In this document: one piece after another, positions 44,615 to 54,312 of the stretch
Layout of the letters: the number at the start of each line of letters is the position of its first letter
How positions within the stretch are numbered: the stretch's first letter is position 1
Origin: Zopfochytrium polystomum
Lineage: Eukaryota > Chytridiomycota > Chytridiomycetes > Chytridiales > Chytridiaceae
DNA: 64,000 nt
Direction: 5' to 3'
Assembly (NCBI GenBank): GCA_025765615.1
Contig: JAIVFJ010000192.1
Span: 59,185 to 123,184 of the forward strand
Program-made: the position numbers and the translations under genes
The notes under the pieces: generated by a model
Database searches by the model: none
Told to the model about the DNA's origin: nothing
What the model saw: only the letters and a program-made list of their open reading frames with translations

Positions 44615-46144
44615 TCAACTCGCCCTCTGCATTTCAAGGGCTTCCGACGGCGCGACGATAAAACCGCCGAGCAAGAGATCCGCGTGCGCCATGCGGTACG
44701 CTTGGTCGACTGGACCACGCTCTCGGTCACCGGCGCGCTGCGGGCGCCGTCCCTCCTCCTCGTCGTCGTTTTCGTTTGCGATTATTTCGCGCGCGTCGTC
44801 GTCGTCGCCGTCCTCGTCCTCGTCCTCGTGCACGTCCTCGCGGCTCATGTGGGCGTTGCGGATGGCGCGCTCGAGCCGCCGCTCGTTGGCGGCGGCGACC
44901 TGCGCGCGCAGCTGGGCGAGGGCGGCGCCGACGGCGGAGAAGAGAACGGCGGCCTCGTCCATCATGTCTTTCATTGCCTTTTGCTCGCGGTCTTGCGTGG
45001 TCGCGGCGGCGGACGCCGCCGGCGTCGTCATGTGTTTCTGCGCGCTCTGCGCGCGATCCAGCGTGCTTGCGGCGGACGCCGCCGGCGTCGTCATCTCCCT
45101 CGTCGCGCTCTGCACGTGATCCAGCGTGCTTGCGGCGGACGCCGCCGGCGTCGTCTCTTTCACCGATCTTTGCTCGTGCTCTTGCGTGGTCGCGGCGGCG
45201 GACGCCACCGGCGTCGTCGTCATCTCTTTCATCGCGCAGCTGTGCGCGTGCCCCCGTTTTGCCCCCCTCCTCGCGTCAGGACCACCCGAACCCGCCGTTT
45301 CAAGCCTTCTCTCGACGCGCCGGACGCCGCGCAAAAACTTGTCTTGCCCCTTCGCAAACACGTTCCACGCGCGCTGGCATGCGTCGACGATGGCGCCATT
45401 CGCGGCGGTGATGGCGCGGAGGGTGCGGAGGTGGCTCTGCTCGACCGAGGCGGACACGGCGTGCATGATGCGGACGATTTTCCAGATGCGCAGGGCGACG
45501 ATGGCGGCGGCGTAGGTCTGGTCTGGGTTCGGGTTGGTTGTGTATTTGAGAGTGAGGGAGACGACTGAGGGTGGTGGGGGGGCAGAGGTTGTTAGTATCC
45601 TCGCAGGACGCTTTCGGGACGGGAAAAAAAAAAGTGACTAGAAGGTAAGCGGCTCACCGAGCGAGCTGAATACGACGAGTGCGTCAAAGCTGATCACGAC
45701 GGAGCGAAACATGCGGACGCCCTCAACGTACAGGTGCAGAAGGATGTCGGCGGCAAAAACGAGCAGGAGCGCAGTCGACAGCCAGAATATGGCTTCCTCG
45801 GTAACAGCCAGAGCGTGCGACGGCGGGAGGTTTGGGGTGCATGTTGGGCCGGCGGCGGGGGCGGGTTCGGCCGCGGCGCGCAGGTTTGTGTTGTTGTTGT
45901 AGAAGAAGGCGGCAGCGGTGGTGGTGGTGGTGGTGTCTTGAGCGGCGCGGTCTTCGAACTCGGGAGTGCAGGTGGAGTTTAGAGCGAGGACGAGGTCGGC
46001 AAAGACGAGGAGGAGGTCAAAGAGGACGAGGGAGATGATGGAGAAGTGGAAAGCGTCCGTGTAGATGAAGGCGGCGACGCGGCGCTTCGCCGGTGAGAAA
46101 GCGGCGGCGACGGGTGGGGCGGGCGCCTGGGAGGATGCGTGCAT
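44615..46144 (-). CDS. voltage-gated proton channel (Hv1 family), two exons
   Basis: A lone voltage-sensor domain that conducts protons out of the cell. Exons 46144-45658 and 45564-44615 join in phase (GTGAGC/CAG) into 478 residues. S1 is SIISLVLFDLLLVFADLVLA, with Asp43 in the position of the Hv1 selectivity aspartate and Asp50 near that of the second acidic residue. S2 is LSTALLLVFAADILLHLYV, keeping the charge-transfer Phe and an acidic residue four positions on. S3 has SFDALVVFSS. S4 is IVALRIWKIVRIMHAV, matching RxWRxxR with Lys for the second Arg. The S1-S2 loop is long and poly-Thr/Asn-rich. The C-terminal half has a coiled-coil-like helix, four 21-residue tandem repeats and an acidic tail. 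No pore domain follows, which separates it from cation channels. Confidence 0.85.
44975..45230. repeat. four 63-bp in-frame tandem repeats in the Hv1 gene
   Basis: Each unit encodes TTPAASAA(S/A)T followed by about eleven charged and polar residues. Repeat landmarks GCCGGCGTCGTC are spaced close to 63 bp. The unit length keeps the reading frame, so copy number may vary without breaking the protein. Confidence 0.8.
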
Positions 46145-46756
46145 AGTGGGGTGGGGTGCGTGCGGGGGTGTGCGTGCGTGCGTGCGTGTGTTTGTTTGAT
46201 ATTAATGTCGGTTCTGTTCTTCTTCATCTTCTTCATCTTCTAAATCTTCTCAAACAAGCAGCAATCAACCAAACAAGCAATCAACCAAACAATCAAACAA
46301 CAAAATCAATCAATCAATCAATCCGCCGGCCCGGCAGTCTGGGCAAGTTCCGGGCGGCCGGGGGCGCGGGGCAAAGCAGGCCGGCTTTTGTTTTGTTTTT
46401 TTCGGCTCAGCCTTTGCTTGCGACGACAACTTGACCGTTTGTTTGTGTTCTTGTTTTATTTTTTGTTAGTTTTGTTAGTTTTGTTAGTTTTGTTAGTTTT
46501 GTTAGTTTTATTTACGTTGTCGTTTACGCATGTGCTTCTTGTTGCTTGCTTGTTGTGTTTTGTGTGTTTGTTTGTGTCTGCGCCAGGCCAAAATTTTGCC
46601 GAATAATTCTTTTTTTATTTTTTTATTTTTTTATTTTTTTATTTTTGGTTACGTTGGCTGCGACGCTGCACAGCACAAGACCGTGTTGCAATCAAATAAA
46701 TGGTCATCAGCCGCGATCCATTTGTGAAGCTGCTGATAGAGAGAGAGAGAGAGAGA

Positions 46757-46804
<48 letters not shown>

Positions 46805-47057
46805 CTGTGTGTGTGTGTGTGTGTGTGTGTGCGTGATGGTTGAGCCTTTTTCGGGGGCAAACAACAATGTGTGCACAGCCCGCGCGGGTTCGAGTCCGAA
46901 GCCCCCCCACTATCCCCCTTCGGATTGTAATCCGAAGGGGGATGATTGTAATCCGAAGGGGGGAGCTATTTACAGCCGCTGAAGAAAAAAATACCACAAA
47001 AAAAGAAAAAATATTTATTTACGGACAGGATTCATTTATTTCACGCCGGGGAACCCG

Positions 47058-47088
<31 letters not shown>

Positions 47089-47556
47089 AAAAAAGTTGGA
47101 CCCAGCAAGCCAGCAAGCCGACATGCAATGCGGCCCCTGTCCGCCGGTCTCTCGCTCACTGGTTTGACTAATAATCATTTCCGTACTATTTTTTTGAGCA
47201 CCCGCGCGAAAGCCAACCCGCACAGGGATGGCCTCACGTAAGGCGTCGCTCTGCGTACGTATTGTGGTGGAGGGGCAAGCGCAGACCTCACATTTTCAAA
47301 ACTTGCAGATGGACAAAACCAAAATAAAGCGAATAAAGAGAAAGAACCCTCTCAACTTGTTGTTCAGAGAAACCCTGCAACAAAGCCATCCAAAAGCCCA
47401 ACCACCACAAGAAAAAAAAAAAAAAAAAAAATAAAAGAAAGCAGGGCAAAGTCCCCCGCGGTTTTGGCGAAAAAAAAAAAAAAAAGAACAAAGAATCATC
47501 ACCGGCTCAAACCGCCCTTCAATCGTCCACAATCCCTCGCGCAGCGGCGCGCAAGT
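46145..47556. other. repeat-rich intergenic region
   Basis: Holds (CAAT)n-like and (GTTAGTTTT)n repeats (46440-46510), poly-T with ATTTTTTT units (46605-46645), (GA)n (46738-46799), (GT)n (46806-46833), a fold-back at 46914-46941 and poly-A runs near 47057-47086, 47410-47430 and 47470-47486. No gene recognised. Confidence 0.6.
46914..46941. repeat. perfect inverted repeat, 13-bp arms, with a third half-copy
   Basis: CCCCCTTCGGATT and AATCCGAAGGGGG are separated by two bases. The right half with its ATTGT leader recurs at about 46945-46962. It could form a hairpin, but no adjacent gene explains it. Confidence 0.7.
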
Positions 47557-47883
47557 TCATTCCCTTTTCACACCGCCACCTGCGAGCTGCGCAGCAACCG
47601 CGCCCATCGTCCCCGCCAGCACCCTCAGCTGATCCTCGACGCGCCCGGCGACGCTCTGCAGTTCTGCAGACAGCTGTGCAACGGCGCCCAGCGACGCTTC
47701 GAGCCGACCAGGGCTGATAACGGTGCTGCTGCTGCTGCTGCTGATTGCGGTCTCGTTGCGACTGCGCGCAAAGGGTGTAGTTCCGGCACCCCTCTCGCTC
47801 GCTGCTGCTGCTGGTGCTGCCGTCGTTGCTCGCAGAAACACCTCTTCCGTGCGCCTTGGATGGGGAAAGGCATCGCAACGCAT
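47557..47883 (-). CDS. hypothetical protein with a short helical segment
   Basis: An open frame from MRCDAFPH at 47883. It is Ala/Ser-rich, ending in an amphipathic stretch (LEASLGAVAQLSAELQSVAG, then VEDQLRVLAGTMGAVAAQL) that could form a coiled coil. Poly-T and poly-A tracts flank it. There is no family, and it may be an exon or a chance frame. Confidence 0.3.
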   Translation of the reverse strand: MRCDAFPHPRRTEEVFLRATTAAPAAAASERGAGTTPFARSRNETAISSSSSSTVISPGRLEASLGAVAQLSAELQSVAGRVEDQLRVLAGTMGAVAAQLAGGGVKRE

Positions 47884-48452
47884 GACGAGCGAGCTGCTAG
47901 CCGATGTGGAGGAGAAGAATGGAGGTGGGAAGAAAAAAAAAAACAACCAAAAAAACAAAAAAAAGCGCAAATTCAATTCGTATGATTTGGTGGCAAAGTC
48001 GTTATTTCACACCACCAGCAAAGGCTTTCCTTTGGCGCACAGCTCCATTTCATTTCAACGCCGAGAGGGACTGCAAGTCCAGTGTCGGCGCCCCAGTCCA
48101 ATTTAGTTTTCCGCAGGCTCAATTCTGCGCTACCTCCGTGTCCGAGGGTAAACAAAACAAACAGAGGGGAACGTCCTAAAAAAAAAAAAAAAAAAAAAAA
48201 AAAAGACTGGTGTGTTGTGTGATTATACCATCCTTAACAAACATAACTCGCATCTTCTCCAACACCGGCTGACTCTGCACAAAAAATTCGTCGTCACTGA
48301 TGCGTGTTGAACTGACCGCGTGTCGAGTCCCTGCGAATGCGAATCCGGAAAGCAATGAAAACGACCAGGTAGGAGGATAGCAAGAGGCGCCTAAGTCTAC
48401 CAAATGTGACGGGTGGCGGACCCTTCATAATAATGAACTAGCAGTAGAAAAT
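47884..48452. other. intergenic region with A-rich tracts
   Basis: A-runs at about 47935-47970 and 48178-48204. A short minus-strand frame near 48180-48400 (SDDEFFVQSQPVLEKMRVMF) looks protein-like but has no resolvable gene around it. Confidence 0.4.
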
Positions 48453-48545
48453 CGCTACCGGGTGGACTCGAACCACCAACCTTGCGGTGAACTGTAAGAT
48501 TCTCATCTAACAGCCGCACGCGCTAACCAGTTGCGCCACGGCAGC
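48453..48545 (-). tRNA. tRNA-Asn (GTT) with 19-nt intron
   Basis: The acceptor stem GCTGCCG/CGGTAGC pairs with one G-T, D-arm GCGCAACTGGTTAGCGC, anticodon stem TGCGG/CCGCA, and T-arm GGTGG-TTCGAGT-CCACC are all present; the discriminator is G. The anticodon GTT is at 48511-48509. The loop is 26 nt, which becomes the normal 7 when a 19-nt intron (48507-48489), placed one base after the anticodon, is removed. Mature length is 74. Confidence 0.93.
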
Positions 48546-49305
48546 TTGTGATTTGTTCAACTAAGCTGGCAACTCTCTACGGAATGGTGGGCCAAATTCC
48601 GAACGCAAGGTAACGGCGCTGCTTAAGTCACGTGGCCGAAAGCGGCCAAAGCGACAGACGAAAGAGCAAAACCGTGGCCAAACTTTTTTTTTTTCTTTCT
48701 TTATTTTTTCGGTTTTGGTTCCCTCCAGCAACCGCAGCTGGCTGCATTATGCCTCGCAGAGAAACGGAAAAACTGAGCCGAGCGAAGCAAGTGAAGAAAA
48801 AAAAGGAAAAGGCGCCAGAAACCTGAAACGGGAGGCAGCAGTGGAGAGAGCGGGAATAAATGCTACCGCCGCAGTCGAACGAAAAGAGCAAGCAAAGGCC
48901 AGCGCGGTAGAGAGGGCAGCCACGAGCGAAACAAAAAACGAGAAAGGAAATAAACGTAAAGACAGGGTAAGGGTTAGCGGCTTAGAACAACGCGCCACCC
49001 ACGGGGGTCAACCAAACCTTGTCGCAGGGAAAGGCAAAAATACAATTGTGTCGGAAGGCGAGGGGGGGAATCGCAGATGGAAGAAGCGCGCAGCGCGGGT
49101 CCAGCTTAATAATAGGGTGGCTTTGAAAAGTCTGTTGGCACTGGCGGGTGCCAAAGCCCAACGAGGAAAGGTGTTGGAAGCAAAATAAAATAGTCACATA
49201 CATACAACGAAAAAAGGGTCACACCAAAAAGACTTCACAAGTGAACAGGCCTGGAGGCCGGGGGGTAGGGGGAAAGAGTCCAAAAGGGGAAAGCGCACCA
49301 GTGGA
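48546..49305. other. intergenic region, possible unplaced exon
   Basis: A plus-strand frame at 48715-49188 is basic and Lys/Ala/Glu-rich with repeated AAVER/AVERAA units, but has no ATG. It could be a downstream exon of a short basic gene starting at MPRRETEKLSRAK (48749), in another frame. Not resolved. Confidence 0.3.
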
Positions 49306-51429
49306 TCACAAAATCAGCCTTGCAATCTCCAACCTCCTCCGCGTCGCCATGGCTGCAGGCCCGCTGCCCAAGCTACGGCCCCTCACCTCCTTCTCCGCCG
49401 CCGCGACCGCCACCGCAATCGGCGACGGGCCGGCGCCAATGCCCGGTCCGGCCGGAAGGGCCGGCAAGCCGCGCAGGCCGAGGTGAACGAGCCTGCGGCA
49501 CCGCGCGACGAGGTCCCTAACGGCGGCTTCCGAGCGGACGGCGCTGCACGGGTACAGCACCAGCGACTCGAGGTTCGGGCAGTGTCGAGCGACGGCGCGC
49601 ACGACGCGGTCCGTCGCGGGCCACCCGAGCCCGTCGATGCCGCGGAGGAACCGGCCGCGGCGGTCCAGCAGCTCCGTGAAGATGGACTCGAGCGCGTGCC
49701 GTAGCTGCGCCGCCATTGCCGCTTCGGCTGCAGAGCCGCCACCGCCGGTGCTGTTGTTGCTGCTGCCGGGAAGCGGCGTCGGTGGCACGAAGCGGAACGC
49801 AAGGTTGCGCAGGCTCTGGCCGTGGTCGATGAGCGCGCGAATGGCCGCAACAGGTCCGTGCGGAGGGAGCGGGCCGAGGTCCAGGTCTTCAAGCAGAGGG
49901 CAGCCGGAAAGGACGGCCGTCAGCGCTTGCGCTGTTGCGTTGCCGGGAACACGGAGGGCGCGGAGGCGCGGCAGCCGAGAGGCGATGGCGTCGAGGATAG
50001 CAACCGGCGACAGGTCGCTCGAGGTGGCGACGCCCGCGGAGCCAAGTGCTGTGCAACCTACCAAATTGACCGCCTCGAGCAGTGGGGAGCGCGTGATGAG
50101 GGTGATGATTTGGCGTGATTGCACTGTCTCGCGATTTGAGTGCGCGGATGGAGAGGACCTCGGGAACTCGTTTTCGTCCATGTCGGCCCCGTAGGCAGCA
50201 ACCGCTGCCGCCGCCAGCATCTCCAAGTTGCCGTTTCCGGTTCCATTCACCAACTCCAATCGACGAAGAGCAGGTCCGGACGTGTTGGCCATGAACTCCA
50301 TCACCTCTGAATCGACCCGAACGTCAATGCCTAAGGCTTCAAGACGGGAAAAGGTCTGCGCCAGCGGCAGGAGGCCGACCGTTTGGTCAACTTCGCCCGC
50401 GGTCCACTCGCTCGTCGGGGCGGGCTCCAGCGCATCGCCGACTGAGTGGATAGCCAGGCCTGTAACCTTGGAAGCTCCCGTTCCACACAAAATGTGCTGC
50501 AGCGTGGCCAAATCGGGAGAGGTGGTTGTAAATGCCAGCAAAACGGTGTCGAGGTTTGGACACAGGCTGATGGCGGCGTGAAGCATATGCACGCATGGGA
50601 CCGCGTCAAAGGCTCTAAAGTCGAGTCGTTTCAACGTCATGCTGTGGTCAAGGCCGCCCAGTTGTGGAATCAGCTGGGTGATGAGTCGTTCCAGAGCGGA
50701 AAGAGAAAACACTTCAGGATCTGTCCACTTGAACGGCGCGCCAGTGTTTGCAGCGCTGAAATCCGAGTGCCGCGACGCGACGCTTTCCACTTCCTCTCGT
50801 TCGCGAAGCCGGGCAAGTTGTGGAGGCATCGCGCCAGCCTCGGGGCGCGGTGTGGAAGGAGAAGGTGATGATTCTGGAGTTGCCAGTTGGTAGTCGTGAG
50901 TTGGATCAATCACCGCAGAGGACGGACCCAGCTCCGAATCTTCGGACGCGGGTCCTTGCGGGGCCGTCTCGACAGCCGCTGAGGGGTCCTCAGAGGCAGA
51001 CGAAGGGTCGACCACCGATTGGTAGGAAGGGGGCTTCGGCGACGTTGACGTCCCGCCGCCTCCGTTGCCGTTGCCGTTGCCGTTGCCGTTGACTGCGCCA
51101 TTTTGGGGTGTTGTCACGGTGTCGCTTTGGGTTTTGTTGTTGTTGTTTCTGGCGTCGTTCGAACGGTTGCTGATAATCTCTTTGAGCATCTTTCCAGGGT
51201 CCAAGGCGGCCGATCCGTGAAGCTGCAGCCAGATCTCTGCGGCGGCGATGGCGGCCTCGACCTGCGACCGACGCGGTCCGCGGGCGATGCTCGGCTTGAA
51301 GTCGGCATTTTCGGGGTTGAGGAGATCGAGGAAGGAGTCGTTTGGGAGGTCCAGCGCAAGGGTCTCCTTCAGCACTGGTGTCCATGTATGTTCGCGACGA
51401 AAAACGCACGCGCGGGTGAGGAACGGCAT
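49306..51429 (-). CDS. leucine-rich-repeat-like protein, 707 aa
   Basis: A single open frame from ATG at 51429. The N-terminus is a helical region (KETLALDLPNDSFLDLLNPE), followed by a disordered Asn/Gly/Ser/Pro linker with an (NG)n run. The C-terminal two thirds have irregular leucine-rich repeats, for example LKRLDFRAFDAVPCVHML, CPNLDTVLLAF, PLLEAVNLVGCTALGSAG, LPRLRALRVPGNATAQAL, CPLLEDLDLGPLPP and CPNLESLVLYPCSAV. This spacing is like that of F-box/LRR (AMN1-type) adaptors, but I find no F-box; one might sit in an upstream exon. The role is therefore unknown, with a ubiquitin-adaptor function only suggested. Confidence 0.72.
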   Translation of the reverse strand: MPFLTRACVFRREHTWTPVLKETLALDLPNDSFLDLLNPENADFKPSIARGPRRSQVEAAIAAAEIWLQLHGSAALDPGKMLKEIISNRSNDARNNNNKTQSDTVTTPQNGAVNGNGNGNGNGGGGTSTSPKPPSYQSVVDPSSASEDPSAAVETAPQGPASEDSELGPSSAVIDPTHDYQLATPESSPSPSTPRPEAGAMPPQLARLREREEVESVASRHSDFSAANTGAPFKWTDPEVFSLSALERLITQLIPQLGGLDHSMTLKRLDFRAFDAVPCVHMLHAAISLCPNLDTVLLAFTTTSPDLATLQHILCGTGASKVTGLAIHSVGDALEPAPTSEWTAGEVDQTVGLLPLAQTFSRLEALGIDVRVDSEVMEFMANTSGPALRRLELVNGTGNGNLEMLAAAAVAAYGADMDENEFPRSSPSAHSNRETVQSRQIITLITRSPLLEAVNLVGCTALGSAGVATSSDLSPVAILDAIASRLPRLRALRVPGNATAQALTAVLSGCPLLEDLDLGPLPPHGPVAAIRALIDHGQSLRNLAFRFVPPTPLPGSSNNSTGGGGSAAEAAMAAQLRHALESIFTELLDRRGRFLRGIDGLGWPATDRVVRAVARHCPNLESLVLYPCSAVRSEAAVRDLVARCRRLVHLGLRGLPALPAGPGIGAGPSPIAVAVAAAEKEVRGRSLGSGPAAMATRRRLEIARLIL

Positions 51430-51662
51430 ATATCGAGGGGAGGGGGTGTGAGGGGGGGGTTTGAGTTAGCCGCGCTGCAGCAGCACAGTGAGCCGCAATT
51501 GGGGGAGGAGAGACCGTGGCAGAAAGAAGGGTTCGGAGAGAGAGATGGGCGACGTATGCGACTTACGAGCCAGACAAAAGCGAAGAACAGGCTTGACCGT
51601 ATCCATGAGAGGGAGCGAGAGGGAGAGAGAGAGAGACGAGAGAGAAGGAGAGAGAAGGAGCG

Positions 51663-51701
<39 letters not shown>

Positions 51702-51855
51702 GCGGTGTCCACGCCAGCCGTCAATGACAATGGGAGCAGGAGAAGGAGGAGAAGGAAGAGCGAGAGAGCGAGGACGTGCGGCCACTGGTGAAGGTGGTTG
51801 CGGACGGGCCGGTGAAAGCGGTGAGAGCGGCCAGCGGCGATGTGTCTAGTGTCCT

Positions 51856-51890
<35 letters not shown>

Positions 51891-53133
51891 GCCTCTCTCT
51901 GTCTAGATAGATGGTGGATTCAAGCTCTAAAATTTATTTTTCCCCCTTGCCTTATTCTGACCGGCTGCATTCCTTGCAAGGCCTGGTGAACAAAGAAAGC
52001 ATTACTATTGCAGTACAGCGTCCTCATTCCACTGGCGTTCGCAAACCCGAACTCTCCCCGCCATAACAAAACCTTGAGGGAACGGAACGCCTCGGCGTCC
52101 AACCCAGTATCTCCCAAAAACTGGCTCCAGTCAATCTAACAGTGCGTCCTCCTCTCCCGGGTATGTGAGCTCCCACAGGAATGAGAGTTTGTAATACAAC
52201 TCGCAACCCTTGAATATGAAGACGGGAACGTCGAGCGAGGTGTCGTGCACTCCAAATACCTCATCATTCTTGAAAGCGAGTCCGCTTGAAACCGCCGCGT
52301 TCCCCGATCATCGAGGGATGTACCGTCGCCCGAAAGGGGACGCCCTCGGCGGTCACCGCCGCTGACAAAACACCAGTAGTTTTCCCTATCAGGTGTCATC
52401 CACAAGGTTGAGGCCGGAAAGCGGGCAAACTCTCCACGGAACCGGGTCGCGTTTCCCACGCACTTCAGTATCGTTCGGATCGTTCAAAATGTCTTTCCGG
52501 GAGCAAGCCAGATTGGGCGGCGACGGAGACCCGCGATTCCACGAACGCGGTTTTTTGAATTTGGCGAGGTAGAGCGACACAGATCGCTCGAAGGCCAGAA
52601 GGGAAATGATCAGAATGAATTGTACGTGGCAGAATTATTCGGTAACCATACCCCGCAGGCAGTGCTCAGCTTTGCCTACTTGTCGCCCCACCGCTTTTCT
52701 TCTGGGCTGGTCTTCATCCCATGGAAGCAGCAACAACGACACACCAGGAGGTGGTGTCCCGTTCTCAACATCCTCCAGGGAACTGGGCAGCTTCGAACAG
52801 ATTTCGAAACACCGGTGTCAGGTCTGACGAATCTGCAGCTGAGGAGTCTCGCATGGAGGGCCAAACTCATCGTTCCATTCGGCAGACTCTCGTAGCAGAC
52901 CGATACTCGGAATCTTTTCTAAAAGCTGTGTCAGACGATGCGTTGGGAGCCGACAAATTGTAAGCCCGCCCTTGCGTCGGCCGAAGCGCAGTAAAATGGA
53001 CCGTTGGAGATGAATTAGCAATTGGATTGAAGAACTGTAATACACATCGATGTGCGTGATGTATCGTGAAGCCCGAAAAATTCAAATTTTCATTACGCAG
53101 AAAAAACCGGCAACACCAAAGGGAGAACGGCGA
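51430..53133. other. poorly resolved region, possible 3' exon of a minus-strand gene near 52136-52290
   Basis: Contains (GA)n near 51625-51700 and (CTGT)n near 51857-51892. On the minus strand a frame ending at a TGA at about 52136 encodes FKNDEVFGVHDTSLDVPVFI and YYKLSFLWELTYPGEED, which looks like the C-terminus of a real protein. Upstream exons are not resolvable, since several protein-like pieces lie in different frames. It may be a degenerate gene. Confidence 0.35.
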
Positions 53134-53877
53134 TTACCCAAAGATCGGGATCTTGGGCACGCGCCTTTGACGGGGTCGCTTTCGCCTTCCCTTAAGCCCA
53201 AGGCTCTTCTTTGCGGCCTTCCACCCCTCTTTTGCACCTTCGTTCGCGAGCTCCTCGGCACTCTCCATCAGGATGCCCCCGAGAAACTCGTCGGCGATGT
53301 CGTCTTGATCGAGCGTCCCGCTGTCGTCATACTCTTGGGTGTCGAGCGCCTCGACGTACTCGGAGAAAGACTCGTCGTCGACATACCCTTTGAATTTTTA
53401 TATTCGTGGGGTTAGTTGACGATGCGAAGAGGCCCCAAAGCGACGACCGGCTCCACCTGATGTACCGTCGTTCTGAGACGATGCTGCTGAGTCTGCCGCC
53501 TTGCTGTGGTAGCGGTGTTTCCTCCTCATCCCGTGCAGCTTCCTTCGTAGGGCCTTAGGCAACCGTTCTTTGAACCGCTGGCGGAAAGATGCCGTCAGGG
53601 GACGGCCCCCTGCAGTTGTGTAAGGTTATTCAAAGTAAGCGTTTCGGATGGACTGAGCGATGGAAATCGCCATCAAGTTGTAAGCAGCGTGCAGTCGTAT
53701 CCCCCTCGAGAAGGAACAGCGATGGGCAGGCGACTCTTCAAACATACCAGGCTGCCCCGGGCTGTCGATGCCACCGTTCGTATCAGGCAGAAGCGCATTG
53801 TCGCCTTGAACAGGGGCGGCAGTGGCGATCGCCGAAATAGCGAACAACGTGAGCAGCTGAACGAGGGCCGGCTTCAT
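53134..53877 (-). CDS. secreted charge-partitioned protein 1 (cationic then acidic), three exons
   Basis: Exons 53877-53748, 53609-53466 and 53387-53134 give 175 residues. Both introns are phase 1 and GT-AG (GTATGT...GCAG; GTACAT...AAAG). Exon 1 is a signal peptide (MKPALVQLLTLFAISAIATA, cleavage near AAPV). Exon 2 is strongly basic (FRQRFKERLPKALRRKL and GMRRKHRYHSK). Exon 3 begins acidic (YVDDESFSEYVEALDTQEYD, then DQDDIADEF) and ends basic (LKGRRKRPRQRRVPKIP). It has the same layout as the neighbour at 54313-55142, so the pair is probably a tandem duplication. A basic segment held by an acidic one resembles precursors of cationic antimicrobial peptides, but no family match is known to me and activity is only a hypothesis. 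Confidence 0.75.
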
Positions 53878-53969
53878 TTGAGAGACGGTGTTGAGGGCAG
53901 GCGAAGTGTTGGTGGGGCCAGCGTGGAGGGAACTTTTGAATTTATAAGGGCGGTGCTCCCCGTGCGTGC

Positions 53970-54006
<37 letters not shown>

Positions 54007-54312
54007 AAAAGAAAGGACAGAAAAAGGCCAGGGTGCTTGGTGCTTTTGCTTCTTCGGCAGCAAGCAAAAAATGCAACAAGCAATTTTCAGACGGCGGGTG
54101 GCACAAGCACAACACGCACGCCTCAGCCATCCGTGTTGCACTCGTGCTTTTGGTAACCGGCTGGGGTCGCGACAGATTGGTATTTTCCGCCATAATCCCA
54201 AAAAGCTACCAACTAACGACTTGATTGATCAAACCGGCTACTTTTATTTCAAAGCGACATAATAATACTGTGTGAACAAAAAGTATGGAAAGAGACGGGC
54301 ACTCGCGATCCT
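53878..54312. other. spacer between the two secreted genes
   Basis: Contains the TATA box and (GT)n tract upstream of gene 1 and the 3' flank of gene 2. No other coding signal was found. Confidence 0.5.
53941..53946 (-). promoter_or_regulatory. TATA box of secreted gene 1
   Basis: TATAAA on the minus strand, 64 bp before the ATG at 53877. A long (GT)n tract (53964-54003) lies directly upstream of it. Confidence 0.55.

Noticed and set aside
44684..45568. 294-codon plus-strand frame rich in Arg/Val
   Set aside because: Antisense to Hv1 exon 2; an artefact of the GC-rich 63-bp repeats.
46880..46905. tRNA gene at the GGTTCGAGTCC box
   Set aside because: The surrounding bases do not form a T-stem or acceptor stem, and no D-arm or anticodon arm is present.
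53964..54003. CRISPR-like or regulatory array at the (GT)n tract
   Set aside because: It is a simple dinucleotide repeat without spacers; none of the tandem repeats in the window resembles a CRISPR array, as expected for a eukaryote.
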